Source: Flavobacteriales bacterium (GTDB lineage Bacteria; Bacteroidota; Bacteroidia; Flavobacteriales_F; PHOS-HE28). Taken from it: a stretch of DNA of 64,000 nucleotides. Location of the stretch: positions 1,928,001-1,992,000 of the forward strand of contig CP065018.1 in NCBI GenBank assembly GCA_016700415.1, read 5' to 3'. The notes below the pieces were generated by a model that was given only the letters and a program-made list of their open reading frames with translations, did not search any database and had not been told where the DNA came from. Shown here in pieces: positions 27,057 to 36,013 of the stretch; position 1 is the first letter of the stretch; each line of letters starts with the position of its first letter. A program made the position numbers and the translations under genes.

Positions 27057-28171
27057 GGCACCAAGCGCCTCACGACCTTACCGGAACCCGTTCGCAGAAA
27101 AGATCGCAACGCCGTCACCCGGCGGGGAAGCTCATGTTCCGATAGTACGCTGAAAAGTGCCTGCAACACCTCATCCAGCACTTCTTCCGAGCCCCGTTCC
27201 GTCTCCAATACCAAAGCCACGGCCTCGCCCAAGCGTTCGTCCGGACAGGCCATGAAGAAGTGTGGCCAAGGGATCACCCCGGCGGTCTTCGCCTCCAACT
27301 GTTCCGGATAGATCTTCTTGCCTCCGCTGAGGATCACGTTGTCGATACGGCCTAACCAACGGAGGTGCGTGTCGTCGATCAAGTCCACCAGGTCGTTGGT
27401 GACATGCTCCTTTGTAATCAAATGCGGTGTGCGGACCACGAGGCAGCCGCGTTCATCCATGCCAAAGGTCACGCGTCCGATGGCGGTGTAGCGATCGCTC
27501 CTCTCCTTTCCGTTCAACTTCCGCAAAGCCACGTGCGTCACCGTCTCGGTGCTTCCATACCCTTGGTATACAGCGGTCTTCAAGCCTTGCAGATCTTCTT
27601 CCAACGCAGCGCTTACCGGCCCACCGCCAAGGAGGATGGTGTCGAATTGCCTTTCAACGCGGGCATGGTCCTCTTGAATGGCGCGGTGCAGTTGCAGTGG
27701 CACCATCGCTGTAAAGCGGAAGCGGTCCTTGATATCGCCGAGATTGCCCAGCACGCTGCCGCGCGGGTCCATCACATGCAGGTCGAGGCCAAGGGCCATC
27801 GCACGCACGAACATCATCTTACCGGCGATGTAGGCGCAGGGAAGGCACAACAAGGCGCGGTCTCCTTCCTTCAGGTCGAACGCTTCGGCCGTGAGACGTG
27901 CGCTGTGTACCAGATCACGGCGTGGGATGCGCATGGCCTTCGGCGTACCTGTAGTACCACTGGTACTTGCGCTGATGGACTTACCGCCCAACAAGATGAG
28001 TTCCAAGACCAAATGGTAGACCTCGTCCTTCCACGTTTCCGCCTTGCGCCGTTTGTTATTCAATTGATCGAAATACTTGTACACGCCGAGATGCTCCAAC
28101 TGCTTCCCGTCCAATGTCAACGATCCGAACGCGTCTTTGATGGTCCTCGTGTGCTTTCTACGGGCGGTCAT
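27053..28171 (-). CDS. menE: o-succinylbenzoate-CoA ligase-like AMP-binding enzyme
   Basis: ANL-superfamily ligase of 372 aa that would activate o-succinylbenzoate with CoA in menaquinone synthesis. Motifs: STSGTTGTPKAM (AMP-binding P-loop), YQGYGSTETVTHVA (A5), GRIDNVILSGGKKIYPEQLE (hinge and A8) and RTGSGKVVRRLV with the catalytic Lys near the C-terminus. It is shorter than the ~450-aa E. coli enzyme, as usual in Bacteroidota. The ATG at 28171 overlaps the menC stop as ATGA, giving the pathway context that supports MenE over other acyl-CoA ligases. Confidence 0.9.
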   Translation of the reverse strand: MTARRKHTRTIKDAFGSLTLDGKQLEHLGVYKYFDQLNNKRRKAETWKDEVYHLVLELILLGGKSISASTSGTTGTPKAMRIPRRDLVHSARLTAEAFDLKEGDRALLCLPCAYIAGKMMFVRAMALGLDLHVMDPRGSVLGNLGDIKDRFRFTAMVPLQLHRAIQEDHARVERQFDTILLGGGPVSAALEEDLQGLKTAVYQGYGSTETVTHVALRKLNGKERSDRYTAIGRVTFGMDERGCLVVRTPHLITKEHVTNDLVDLIDDTHLRWLGRIDNVILSGGKKIYPEQLEAKTAGVIPWPHFFMACPDERLGEAVALVLETERGSEEVLDEVLQALFSVLSEHELPRRVTALRSFLRTGSGKVVRRLVP

Positions 28172-29223
28172 AGGGCGAGCCGTTCAAGATCCCAGGCCAC
28201 TTCGGGAAGGTAGCGCAACTCGCCGCCTTTCACGGTCAACGGGGACGGGATATTGTCCGCGTAGACGCTGCCCGTGCCCAAGCCTTGTGGAACGGTCACG
28301 CCCAAAGTGGCTGTCCATTGCGCGATGGCGTTCAGTCCGATGCTGCTTTCCAGCGCCGAGGTGATCCACCAGCCGATGCTGCGTTCCTGCGCGAGGTCGA
28401 TCCATTCCTGCGCTGCGGCCCATCCGCCCACCATGCTTGGCTTGATGACGATGTGTTGGGGCTTCACATGGTCCAACAGGTCTTTCTTGGCCTCGGTCGT
28501 ATTCATGCCGATGAGGTCCTCGTCCAACGCGATCGGCAGCGGACTGCTCGCGCACAGCTCGGCCATCACTTCGTACAGCCCGGAAGGCACCGGTTGCTCG
28601 ATGCTTTCCACTTCCAATTCCGCGAGGCGCTCCAGCACGGGCATCACCGTGCTGTTGGTGAACGCGCCATTCGCATCCACGCGTAAGGTCAGTTCCTTCG
28701 CACTGAACTCGCGGCGCACATCGGTCAGCAATCCCAATTCTTCATCGATGCCGATCGCGCCGATCTTCATCTTCATGCAGCGGTTGCCGCCGTCGATCTG
28801 CGCCTTGAACCGTTCGCGCATCGTGTCCTTGTCGCCCATCCACACCAGGCCATTGATCGGGATGCCCGCGCGCCCCAATGTGAACTCGGACGGAAACAGC
28901 ACTTTGCTACCGCTCACTTGCAGGTCGCGCAGGCATTGCTCCACGGCGAAGCGCACGCTGGGCACATGGACAAGATCATCGTGCAAGCGTTGCTCCCAGT
29001 TGGACGTATCCGCGCAGAGCTCCAACAACTTGGTGCGCACATCCGCCGGGAATTCCTTGCTGTGGCCGGGGAAGAGCGCCGCTTCACCAATGCCGCGCAC
29101 TTGCGGACGGTCCGTGTCCCATGCGATCAGGTACCAAACCGTGCGCACGTTGATCACACCCTTGCTAGTACCCAGCGGAAAGCGCGGGGTGAGGGTGAGT
29201 TCGTTCCAAGTAGCTTGGATCAT
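28168..29223 (-). CDS. menC: o-succinylbenzoate synthase
   Basis: Enolase-superfamily dehydratase of 351 aa that makes o-succinylbenzoate from SHCHC. Active-site residues are visible: CMKMKIGAI (KxK), TLRVDANGAF (Asp metal ligand), VESIEQPVP (Glu), ALDEDLIG (Asp/Glu) and IVIKPSMVGGW (Lys). The ATG at 29223 (MIQATWNELTLTPRF) begins at the capping domain; the open frame runs far upstream but without conservation logic. It follows menA by 56 bp and overlaps menE. Confidence 0.92.
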   Translation of the reverse strand: MIQATWNELTLTPRFPLGTSKGVINVRTVWYLIAWDTDRPQVRGIGEAALFPGHSKEFPADVRTKLLELCADTSNWEQRLHDDLVHVPSVRFAVEQCLRDLQVSGSKVLFPSEFTLGRAGIPINGLVWMGDKDTMRERFKAQIDGGNRCMKMKIGAIGIDEELGLLTDVRREFSAKELTLRVDANGAFTNSTVMPVLERLAELEVESIEQPVPSGLYEVMAELCASSPLPIALDEDLIGMNTTEAKKDLLDHVKPQHIVIKPSMVGGWAAAQEWIDLAQERSIGWWITSALESSIGLNAIAQWTATLGVTVPQGLGTGSVYADNIPSPLTVKGGELRYLPEVAWDLERLAL

Positions 29224-29279
29224 AATAGTTGGCTGCGGCGGCGATGAGACGCGGAGCAACGAGGTTCTCCGGGTTGCTC

Positions 29280-30173
29280 CTATGCTGCCAAGACCAACCC
29301 CAAAGAAAAGAGCAATGCGGTTACGAGCGTCGTTAGGGCAAGGATCTTCATATGTGGATCCAATGCCCGTGGCTCCTTGTTCTTCAGCACGAAGCGCAAG
29401 TGGCGGTCCAGCGCGATGAAGGAGATGACGAACAGGTACTGCCACCACGTGTGGAAATGCGTGGCGTTGAAGAGCACCAAGCAGGCAAAACCGATCAGAA
29501 CCAAGGCCGCATGATATCCCTTCGCGCGTTCCGCACCCATCCGCACGGCCAACGTTCGCTTTCCGTTGGCCGCATCTCCATGGATGTCGCGCATGTTGTT
29601 GAGGTTGAGCATAGCGGTGGACAATAGCCCGATGCCGAATGCCGGCAGGAGGACCGACGGCGCAAATGATCCCGTGTGCAGGTAGAAGGTACCGACCACG
29701 CCCACGATGCCGAAGAAGAGCAGCACGCTGATATCACCGAAGCCCGCATAGCCGTACGGATTGCTGCCGAAGGTGTACTTCACCGCCGCACCGATGGCCA
29801 GCAGGCCGATCAATAAAAAAACCAGTGTTGTGACCGAAAGTCCCAAGGCTATAACGATCAACGCGATACCTGAAACGAATGCCAGCAGCCCGCAGATCCA
29901 CATGGCTCGTTTCATGGCAGCAGTGGAGATCGCACCGCTTTGCACCGCGCGCTGCGGGCCTACGCGCACCTCGTTGTCGGTGCCGTGCAGGTGATCCCCG
30001 AGGTCGTTCGCCAAATTGCTCAGCACCTGCAACAACACCGCAGTGACCAGCGCAAGAGCGAACACCGGCCAGCGGAAAGCGTGATGGAATGCGGCCAACG
30101 CACTGCCCGTGATGATGCTGCTCATTGCCAAGGGCAAGGTTCGCAAGCGGAAGGCGTGGAGCCAGTACTTCAT
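29280..30173 (-). CDS. menA: 1,4-dihydroxy-2-naphthoate polyprenyltransferase
   Basis: Inner-membrane UbiA-superfamily enzyme of 297 aa attaching the polyprenyl tail to DHNA. The first Asp-rich motif reads SNLANDLGDHLHGTDNEVRVGPQRAV, of MenA type (given here in two parts: NDLGDHLHGTDNE and VGPQRAV). The second is LNNMRDIHGDAANGKRTLAV. Around nine helices are predicted. The divergent toxin-antitoxin pair lies directly upstream (115 bp), so menA-menC-menE need their own promoter there, separate from the thioesterase-menF-menD-menB part. Confidence 0.94.
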   Translation of the reverse strand: MKYWLHAFRLRTLPLAMSSIITGSALAAFHHAFRWPVFALALVTAVLLQVLSNLANDLGDHLHGTDNEVRVGPQRAVQSGAISTAAMKRAMWICGLLAFVSGIALIVIALGLSVTTLVFLLIGLLAIGAAVKYTFGSNPYGYAGFGDISVLLFFGIVGVVGTFYLHTGSFAPSVLLPAFGIGLLSTAMLNLNNMRDIHGDAANGKRTLAVRMGAERAKGYHAALVLIGFACLVLFNATHFHTWWQYLFVISFIALDRHLRFVLKNKEPRALDPHMKILALTTLVTALLFSLGLVLAA

Positions 30174-30258
30174 CGCTTATACCCTTTCAATTTGGAAGGA
30201 ATGGCCGAAAGCTACATGGTAGGCTGTAATTCGATCGAAGTCATGATCGTCCGTTATT

Positions 30259-30282
30259 ACGTAACTTCACATTCCAATACGT
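30259..30282. promoter_or_regulatory. possible operator of the toxin-antitoxin pair
   Basis: An inverted repeat ACGTA (30259-30263) / TACGT (30278-30282), with the 8-bp palindrome TTACGTAA at its left arm, lies 7-30 bp before the antitoxin ATG. Antitoxins usually repress their own promoter through such sites; this is inferred from position only. Confidence 0.3.
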
Positions 30283-30288
30283 GATTCC

Positions 30289-30507
30289 ATGACAGTCAAG
30301 CTCACCCTTTCCGTTCCGCCGAAGTTCAAGCGGACCGCAACGATGCTCAGCCGACGGCGCAAGAAGAGCATTTCCGCCCTCTTTGTGGAATTGCTCGAAC
30401 GAGAGGCCGAAAAGGACAAGGACCAATATGCCGAGATCCGGGGCATTTGGAAGGATCGCGACATCACTGCCGAAGAGATCCGCGAGCGCGCATGGAAACG
30501 GTCCTGA
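30289..30507 (+). CDS. small antitoxin (DUF6364-type) of a VapBC-like pair
   Basis: A 72-aa basic/acidic protein. The N-terminus (MTVKLTLSVPPKFKRTATML) resembles a ribbon-helix-helix strand followed by helices, and the C-terminal half (EKDKDQYAEIRGIWKDRDI) is the flexible charged tail that typically covers the toxin. The PIN-domain gene begins inside its last codons (16-bp overlap), the standard antitoxin-toxin layout. It is on the plus strand between menA and menB, which are both on the minus strand. Confidence 0.75.
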   Translation: MTVKLTLSVPPKFKRTATMLSRRRKKSISALFVELLEREAEKDKDQYAEIRGIWKDRDITAEEIRERAWKRS

Positions 30508-30869
30508 TCGACACCAGCATCCTTGTCGGCCTTGCCCGGAATGAAGCAAAAGCTGATGCCGCGCTCTCTCGTGTGAATGATGCCCTCCAAGTGATCTGCG
30601 ACGTGGTGCTCTCCGAAATGCTGGATGGCGCACGGAACGAGGCTGAGCACGACCGGATCTTTTTGTATCTCAACAAAAATTTCGAGATCCTTCCGTTGAC
30701 GATGGAAGTGTCCGTCCGCTTTCGGGAAATTCTCAGATCAAAGGGCAAGGACAGAGGCAAGAACCTTGCAGACTACCTCATCGCCGCTATCGCGATCGCA
30801 CACGATATTCCTCTCCTCACTTTGAACACGAAGCACTTCAAGGGCATCAAGGGGCTACAACTCGCCTAA
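30492..30869 (+). CDS. PIN-domain ribonuclease toxin (VapC family)
   Basis: A 125-aa PIN-domain protein. The four acidic positions of VapC are recognisable: Asp in VLIDTSILVGLAR, Glu in VVLSEMLDGA, Asp in NLADYLIAAIAIAH, and the C-terminal LLTLNTKHFKGIKGL, where VapC proteins usually have TxDxxF or TxNxxHF. It would cleave tRNA or other RNA when not bound by the antitoxin. The ATG at 30492 overlaps the antitoxin gene. The 67-bp gap to the convergent menB end holds a repeat element. Confidence 0.85.
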   Translation: METVLIDTSILVGLARNEAKADAALSRVNDALQVICDVVLSEMLDGARNEAEHDRIFLYLNKNFEILPLTMEVSVRFREILRSKGKDRGKNLADYLIAAIAIAHDIPLLTLNTKHFKGIKGLQLA

Positions 30870-30892
30870 GCGCAATACAAATTCTTATCGCA

Positions 30893-30936
30893 CCAAGGCT
30901 TCTTTGTGCTCTTCGTGTCCTTTGTGGTAGAAATCC
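30893..30936. repeat. intergenic repeat copy (CTTTGTG..CTTCGTGTCCTTTGTGGT type)
   Basis: The stretch from aaggcttctttgtgctcttc to ctttgtggtagaaatcc is the reverse-orientation form of the CCACAGAGGCAC repeat, nearly identical in core to the copy at 38856-38893. It lies between the toxin gene and menB. Confidence 0.5.
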
Positions 30937-31755
30937 TCACGGAAACTTCGGGAACTTCTTGAAATCCGGTTCGCGCTTTTCCATGAAGGCGTTTCGTCCC
31001 TCCTGCGCCTCGTCCATCAGATAGTACATCAGCGTGGCGTCGCCGGCGAATTCCATCAATCCGCGTTGGCCGTCGAGCTCGGCGTTGAGGCCGCGCTTGA
31101 TCATCCGCAGGGCCATCGGGCTGCGCTGCATCATGATCCGGCACCATTCCACCGTGGTGTCCTCCAACTCGGCGAGCGGCACCACCTTGTTCACCATGCC
31201 CATGTCCTCGGCCTCCTTGGCGGTGTATTGGTTGCAGAGGAACCAGATCTCGCGGGCCTTCTTCTGGCCGACGTGCCGCGCGAGGTAACTGCTGCCGAAG
31301 CCGGCGTCAAAGCTGCCCACCTTCGGGCCGGTCTGCCCGAAGCGCGCATTGTCCGAAGCGATGGTGAGGTCGCACACCACGTGCAGCACATGCCCGCCAC
31401 CGATGGCATAGCCGTTCACCATGGCCACCACGGGCTTGGGGATCTCGCGGATGCGGCGGTGCATGTCGAGGATGTTCAGGCGCGGCACGCCGTCAGCACC
31501 GATGTAGCCGCCGCGCCCCTTCACATTCTGGTCACCGCCGCTACAGAAAGCCTTGTCACCTTCCCCGGTGAGCACCACCACGCCCACCTCGTTCATTTCG
31601 CGGCAGATATCCATGGCCTCGAGCATCTCCATGGTGGTCTCCGGGCGGAAGGCGTTGTAGACCTCGGGCCTGTTGATGGTGATCTTGGCGATGCCTGCGA
31701 AGAACTCGAAGCGGATGTCGGTGTATTCTTTTATCGGGGTCCAAGTACGGGACAT
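30937..31755 (-). CDS. menB: 1,4-dihydroxy-2-naphthoyl-CoA synthase
   Basis: Crotonase-fold enzyme of 272 aa that cyclises o-succinylbenzoyl-CoA. Motifs: [37 protein letters not shown] (oxyanion hole), [20 protein letters not shown] and the characteristic C-terminal [17 protein letters not shown]. The ATG at 31755 ([14 protein letters not shown]) is the usual family start; a GTG seven codons earlier lies in the flanking repeat. It is separated from menD by a 148-bp repeat-rich gap. Confidence 0.96.
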   Translation of the reverse strand: MSRTWTPIKEYTDIRFEFFAGIAKITINRPEVYNAFRPETTMEMLEAMDICREMNEVGVVVLTGEGDKAFCSGGDQNVKGRGGYIGADGVPRLNILDMHRRIREIPKPVVAMVNGYAIGGGHVLHVVCDLTIASDNARFGQTGPKVGSFDAGFGSSYLARHVGQKKAREIWFLCNQYTAKEAEDMGMVNKVVPLAELEDTTVEWCRIMMQRSPMALRMIKRGLNAELDGQRGLMEFAGDATLMYYLMDEAQEGRNAFMEKREPDFKKFPKFP

Positions 31756-31767
31756 GATTTGTTGGTT

Positions 31768-31890
31768 TTTCACCACAGAGGCACGGAGGGCACAGAGGGG
31801 ATGTGAGCTGCCGGGGATCGGTGGTCAGTGAACTTTGAACGGAGGCCTCCGTCGCGGCTACGCCTGACAACGGACAACTGACAACTAACA
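31768..31890. repeat. intergenic repeat region upstream of menB
   Basis: The menD-menB gap contains a CACCACAGAGGCACGGAGGG copy (31771-31790), 'ggtcagtgaactttgaac' and runs of 'acaactgacaactaacaact' (31866-31890). The first element matches the copies at 6862, 30893 and 38856. No gene is seen in this stretch. Confidence 0.5.
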
Positions 31891-31903
31891 ACTTGACGCA
31901 CCC

Positions 31904-33583
31904 TCATGCGGACCGCAGTTGTTCAAAGTACGCACGCAGCACCTTCGGGGAAACAAGCGCATCTGTGGTGATGTATAGCACGGCGGCTTTGTCGTGCGGC
32001 TTGTACAGCTCATCGAGCGCGGACTTCAGGGATGCTTCGTCGCTGGCGGAATAGCACGGTAGTCCGAAGCTCTTCACCATTGCTGAAATGTCGCGCTGGT
32101 GCGGGGATTCGAACCACGGGAGCAGTGCTGGGTCTCGGTCCGGGCCTTCAATGTAGCGGAAGATGTTGCCACCACCGTTGTCGATCACGATGACCTTCAG
32201 CTCCGGGGAAAGGTGGTTGTTCCAAAAAGCGTTGCTGTCGTAGCAGAAGGCCACGTCGCCAGTGATGAGCGTGGTGGGCTTGCCCGTTGCGAAGGCGGCA
32301 CCCACGGCAGTGCTGGTACAGCCGTCGATGCCGCTGGTGCCCCGGTTGCTGAAAAAGCGTTGGCCTCGTGCGCGGTCGAAGAGTTGCGCATAGCGTGCTG
32401 CGGTGCTGTTGGCCAAATGAATATCACTGCCTTCAGGAATGCGCCCCAACAGCATTTCGAAGACCATGAGGTCGCAGAAGGGCGTCGCCTTGAGAATGCG
32501 CTGATGGACCTCGCGCATCCGTGCATCCACCATGCGCCATGCTTCGCCGTAGAGGCTTTCATTGCCTTTCACCTGGCCCTCCAGTTGTGCGAGGAAGATG
32601 TGCGGCTCCACTGCAATGTCGTGCGTGAGGCTTTGATAGGTATCGTGGTATCGCTCCCCGGCGTCGACGTGCCAATGCTGTTCGGGCTTCCATTTCCGCA
32701 GCAGTCCCTTGATCCGCTTGCTGACGATGGCGCCACCGAAGGTGATCAGCACATCGGGCTTCAGGTCGGCCTCATTGCTCGCGTTCACGCCTTCGATCGC
32801 GCGGTCGATGCAGGTGATGAAGGCGCTGTCATCCAAATTCGAGGTAGCCTCGGTGAGAACTGTGAATTGCGGCAATGCGGCCAGCTGTCGCAATTGGGCC
32901 TTCATGCCCTCGCTCCACACGCCCTGACCCACGATCACCATCACCTTCAAGCTGGTGGAGAGCTGTTGGACTCGCCAACCCTTGTCGGGTAACAGGAAGG
33001 ACCCCACCGGCATGGGCGCGATCAAGCGAGCTTCCTCTTTCACTTCCGTCGTGCCGTACAGCGGCTCATTGAAAGGCACGTTCACCTGCACGGGGCCGGG
33101 CACAGGAAGCAGCGTGGCATCGATCGCCTCATTGATCAAGCGCCCGCAATGCCATTGCGAAAGTTCATCCGCGTTCCGTGGAAGTTGCACGCTCTTCTTC
33201 AAATGTGGCCCGAGCACATCACGCTGTCGGACGGTCTGTCCTTCACCTTGATCGATCCATTCCTCGGGCCGGTCGGCGGAGATCACGAGCAGGGGGATGC
33301 GCTGATAGAACGCTTCGGCGATCGCCGGACCGTAGTTGAGCACCGCGCTTCCGCTGGTGCAGATCAACACCACCGGCTGATGGCTCTGCTGTGCCAAGCC
33401 CAAGGCGAAGAAGGCCGCGCTGCGCTCGTCGATCACCTGCAGGCATTGGATCTCAGGTCGTTTGCTGAAGGCGATCACTAATGGTGCATTGCGCGAACCG
33501 GGGCTTATTACTGCATGGCGTACGCCTTTCGCGGCACAGAGCCGCGCAAGTTCAGCGGCGGCGAAATGATCGGAGGTGACCAT
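31904..33583 (-). CDS. menD: 2-succinyl-5-enolpyruvyl-6-hydroxy-3-cyclohexene-1-carboxylate synthase
   Basis: Thiamine-diphosphate enzyme of 559 aa that joins isochorismate with 2-oxoglutarate in menaquinone synthesis. The N-terminus has the family pattern (VRHAVISPGSRNAPLVIAF, DERSAAFFALGLAQ with the activating Glu), followed by GTSGIDGCTSTAVGAAFA and the ThDP site GDVAFCYDSNAFWNN...VIVIDNGGGNIFR (given here as separate pieces). The gene starts 3 bp after menF ends, so both are likely co-translated. Confidence 0.96.
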   Translation of the reverse strand: MVTSDHFAAAELARLCAAKGVRHAVISPGSRNAPLVIAFSKRPEIQCLQVIDERSAAFFALGLAQQSHQPVVLICTSGSAVLNYGPAIAEAFYQRIPLLVISADRPEEWIDQGEGQTVRQRDVLGPHLKKSVQLPRNADELSQWHCGRLINEAIDATLLPVPGPVQVNVPFNEPLYGTTEVKEEARLIAPMPVGSFLLPDKGWRVQQLSTSLKVMVIVGQGVWSEGMKAQLRQLAALPQFTVLTEATSNLDDSAFITCIDRAIEGVNASNEADLKPDVLITFGGAIVSKRIKGLLRKWKPEQHWHVDAGERYHDTYQSLTHDIAVEPHIFLAQLEGQVKGNESLYGEAWRMVDARMREVHQRILKATPFCDLMVFEMLLGRIPEGSDIHLANSTAARYAQLFDRARGQRFFSNRGTSGIDGCTSTAVGAAFATGKPTTLITGDVAFCYDSNAFWNNHLSPELKVIVIDNGGGNIFRYIEGPDRDPALLPWFESPHQRDISAMVKSFGLPCYSASDEASLKSALDELYKPHDKAAVLYITTDALVSPKVLRAYFEQLRSA

Positions 33584-33586
33584 CGC

Positions 33587-34696
33587 TCAAGTTGCCGCAC
33601 GTGTGGGTTCAAGCAGGCGCAACCACGTGTCCGCCTTGCGCACGGTCTCCGTCCATTCCATCTCGGGATCGCTACCGGCGGTGATGCCCGCACCCAGATG
33701 GAGTTGCACCTTGCCGGAGCGGACCTGCATGCAACGCAGGTTCACGAAAAGCTCGGTGGGACCTTCGGCATTCCACGGGCCCCAAAAGCCGGCGTAAAGC
33801 AAACGGTCGTGCCGCTCATGTTCTCCAATGAATGCGCGGGCCGCCTCCGTTGGTGCCCCGCAGACGGCAGGCGTGGGATGCAGTTCGAGCACCAGATCGC
33901 CCAGCAGCGTTTCGCCGAGGTCGCCCTCCAGCACGGTGCGCAAATGCGCCACTGGCCCGGCCTGGATCACTTCCGGCCCGCGTACCACGATGTTGCCTAC
34001 ATCCTTCCGGACAAAAGCCCGGTGTACATGGCGTGTCACTTGGTCTTGCTCGTCAAGCTCCTTCGCGCCCCAAGCAGAAATACGTTCGGGCACCTTGTCG
34101 CTGGGCCGCGTTGCCGCGATAGCGTCCACGCGCACGTGGTCCTCCTCCTCATGTACCAAGCGTTCCGGCGATGCGCCCATCCATAGCCCGTGTTCAGGAG
34201 TGCAGGCCATAGCGACGAAGGTCTCCCCGCTTGCTTCCATGGCACGGGTGAAAAGCTCCGGAAGGAGGTCCGCTTCTAGCTCTGCATCCATCACGCGGGA
34301 AAGCACCACTTTGTCGATGCCGCGCGAGGTGCAGGCCTGCTTGGCCGCCGCCACCGCCTGGATAAAGTCCGCCTTGGCCGTGGCCGGGGCCGGTGTTTGC
34401 GGTGGCACAGGGCTGCCTTCGCATTCCCCCAGTCGGGAGATGTCCGGATCGATCTCGGGGAACATCAATTCGATGTCCGCACGAATGAAGGGCACGTGTT
34501 CACGGTCCAGATTGAACGGTGCGATAAGGAAGACCTGATTGAGTTCCAAGAGCAGCGTTCCGTCGACGGTCTCGAGGTCCGGCGTGCGTTGCGCCCAGAT
34601 CTGGACCGGCTGACCGGGCGTGCGGAAGGCCGCGAACGTGAGGCGCTCGGCGATACATTGGGCCAAGGCCTTTTTCAGAACCGTATGTTGGCTCAT
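33587..34696 (-). CDS. menF: isochorismate synthase
   Basis: Converts chorismate to isochorismate, the first committed menaquinone step. The 369-aa protein has the chorismate-binding signatures GIDKVVLSRV, MGASPERLVH, DAIAATRPSD, ELHPTPAVCGAPTEAA and FWGPWNAEGPTELFVNLRC. Length is at the short end for the family. The ATG at 34696 overlaps the thioesterase stop as ATGA. Because menD follows at once, isochorismate synthase is preferred over anthranilate or salicylate synthase relatives. Confidence 0.94.
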   Translation of the reverse strand: MSQHTVLKKALAQCIAERLTFAAFRTPGQPVQIWAQRTPDLETVDGTLLLELNQVFLIAPFNLDREHVPFIRADIELMFPEIDPDISRLGECEGSPVPPQTPAPATAKADFIQAVAAAKQACTSRGIDKVVLSRVMDAELEADLLPELFTRAMEASGETFVAMACTPEHGLWMGASPERLVHEEEDHVRVDAIAATRPSDKVPERISAWGAKELDEQDQVTRHVHRAFVRKDVGNIVVRGPEVIQAGPVAHLRTVLEGDLGETLLGDLVLELHPTPAVCGAPTEAARAFIGEHERHDRLLYAGFWGPWNAEGPTELFVNLRCMQVRSGKVQLHLGAGITAGSDPEMEWTETVRKADTWLRLLEPTRAAT

Positions 34697-35112
34697 GGCT
34701 TTTTGGTGATCACCACATTGGTAAGCCGGCACACGGCAATGAGTTCACCGGCGTCGTTGTGTACGCGGATATCCCAAACATGCGTGGTGCGTCCCTTGTG
34801 CAGCAGCGTGCCCGTGGCGGTGACCTGGCCGGAACGCACGCTTTTCAAGTGGTTGGCGTTGACCTCGATGCCCATCACCGCGTACTTCTCACGGTCCACC
34901 AACAAGGCCGAGCCCATACTACCTACAGTTTCCGCCAAGGCAGCGGTAGCACCGCCATGCAGGTGGCCCATGGCCTGCACCGTGCGATGGTCTACGGGCA
35001 TGGTGGCCGCGAAAGTGCCCGGTGCACTGGCGATGAAGGTGATGCCCAGACCGTCCACCATGGTGTTCTTCCTTTTGGAATTGGCCCATGCCAACAGTTC
35101 CTCGTCAAACAT
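34693..35112 (-). CDS. hotdog thioesterase, likely DHNA-CoA hydrolase
   Basis: A 139-aa 4HBT/PaaI-type hotdog protein: the helix and sheet contain MGHLHGGATAALAETVGSMG with the catalytic acid, followed by GIEVNANHLKSVRSGQVT and GRTTHVWDIRV. Standing first in the men operon, it most likely releases DHNA from DHNA-CoA (the MenI step), an inference from position. The ATG at 35112 starts 36 bp from the divergent regulator gene; upstream extension of the frame would run through that gene. Confidence 0.85.
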   Translation of the reverse strand: MFDEELLAWANSKRKNTMVDGLGITFIASAPGTFAATMPVDHRTVQAMGHLHGGATAALAETVGSMGSALLVDREKYAVMGIEVNANHLKSVRSGQVTATGTLLHKGRTTHVWDIRVHNDAGELIAVCRLTNVVITKKP

Positions 35113-35133
35113 GCCGCGAAAGTAGCCTTGACC

Positions 35134-35141
35134 GATCTTTG
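35134..35141 (+). promoter_or_regulatory. candidate -7 box of the response regulator gene
   Basis: GATCTTTG resembles TAnnTTTG (one mismatch) only 7 bp before the ATG at 35149, which would give a leaderless or near-leaderless transcript. The same octamer sits before the gene at 38934. Confidence 0.3.
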
Positions 35142-35148
35142 CGGCACG

Positions 35149-35847
35149 ATGGATGAAGAACGCAAGAAACGCTTGCTCCTGGTGGAGGATGAGGAGACAC
35201 TCCGTTCCACCTTGCGGATGAACTTCGAGTTGGAAGGCTATGACGTGACCACGGCGGTGCGCGGCGGCGAGGCCTTGGAGCGTATCCGGGGCGCCCGCTT
35301 CGACGGCATCGTGCTGGACGTGATGCTGCCGGACGTGGACGGATTCACCATCTGCGAGACCATCCGGTTGGAGGGCGACCGCACGCCGGTGCTCTTTCTT
35401 ACGGCCCGTACCACCTCTGCGGACCGGGTGCGCGGCCTGCGCGCCGGTGAAGATTTCCTCGGAAAACCCTTCGACCTGCAAGAGCTGCTGCTCCGGGTGG
35501 AAAAACTGGTGTCCCGGGCAACGGATACCGGCGCGACCGGCCCCTCACGCTACAGCTTCGGGAGCAATGTGGTGGATTTCGACACGTATGAGATCACTGG
35601 GCAACGGGGCCTTCAAAAGCGGATCACGCAACGCGAGATGATGCTCCTTCGCCTGCTCACCGACCGGGCCGGGGAGGTGGTGTCGCGAGAGGAGATCCTA
35701 CAGAAGGTCTGGGGCTACGATGTCTTCCCCACCACTCGGACGATCGATAATTTCATCGTTTCCTTCCGAAAATATTTTGAAGATAACCCACACAGGCCCA
35801 AGCACTTTCGCTCAATCCGGGGGGTGGGTTACTCATTTACGCCATGA
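35149..35847 (+). CDS. OmpR-family response regulator
   Basis: Two-component regulator of 232 aa with an N-terminal receiver (LLLVEDEETL acidic pocket, phosphorylated Asp in GIVLDVMLPDVDGF, Thr in VLFLTARTT, Lys in LGKPFDLQELL) and a C-terminal winged helix (ITQREMMLLRLL, GYDVFPTTRTIDNFIVSFR, RSIRGVGYSF). The segment before the conserved Lys reads GLRAGEDFLGKPF, one residue shorter than the common GADDYLxKPF. No histidine kinase gene is adjacent, so the partner is unknown. A clear terminator follows about 100 bp downstream. Confidence 0.93.
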   Translation: MDEERKKRLLLVEDEETLRSTLRMNFELEGYDVTTAVRGGEALERIRGARFDGIVLDVMLPDVDGFTICETIRLEGDRTPVLFLTARTTSADRVRGLRAGEDFLGKPFDLQELLLRVEKLVSRATDTGATGPSRYSFGSNVVDFDTYEITGQRGLQKRITQREMMLLRLLTDRAGEVVSREEILQKVWGYDVFPTTRTIDNFIVSFRKYFEDNPHRPKHFRSIRGVGYSFTP

Positions 35848-35948
35848 TCTTTTCAACACGGAGGCAACCCCCTACCACCACAAGCGTCTTATTCCCAGAT
35901 CCAAGGTTCTTCCTTGATCTGGTTCCTAATCCTTGCAGGTTTACCGCG

Positions 35949-35981
35949 CAGGGGCCCCATCCGGGCCCCTGTTCGGTTTTT
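35949..35981 (+). terminator. Rho-independent terminator of the response regulator
   Basis: A perfect 9-bp stem (CAGGGGCCC / GGGCCCCTG) with a CATCC loop, followed by TTCGGTTTTT, 102 bp after the stop codon. It also lies 33 bp from the end of convergent addB. Confidence 0.8.
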
Positions 35982-36013
35982 AGGGGGACCGTAGTGACGG
36001 CGCAGGCTGGAAC

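Noticed and set aside
30241..30650. Minus-strand frames across the toxin-antitoxin pair, possible menA leader gene
   Set aside because: Their products have no family features, and the plus-strand antitoxin/PIN pair has clear motifs and the classic overlap.
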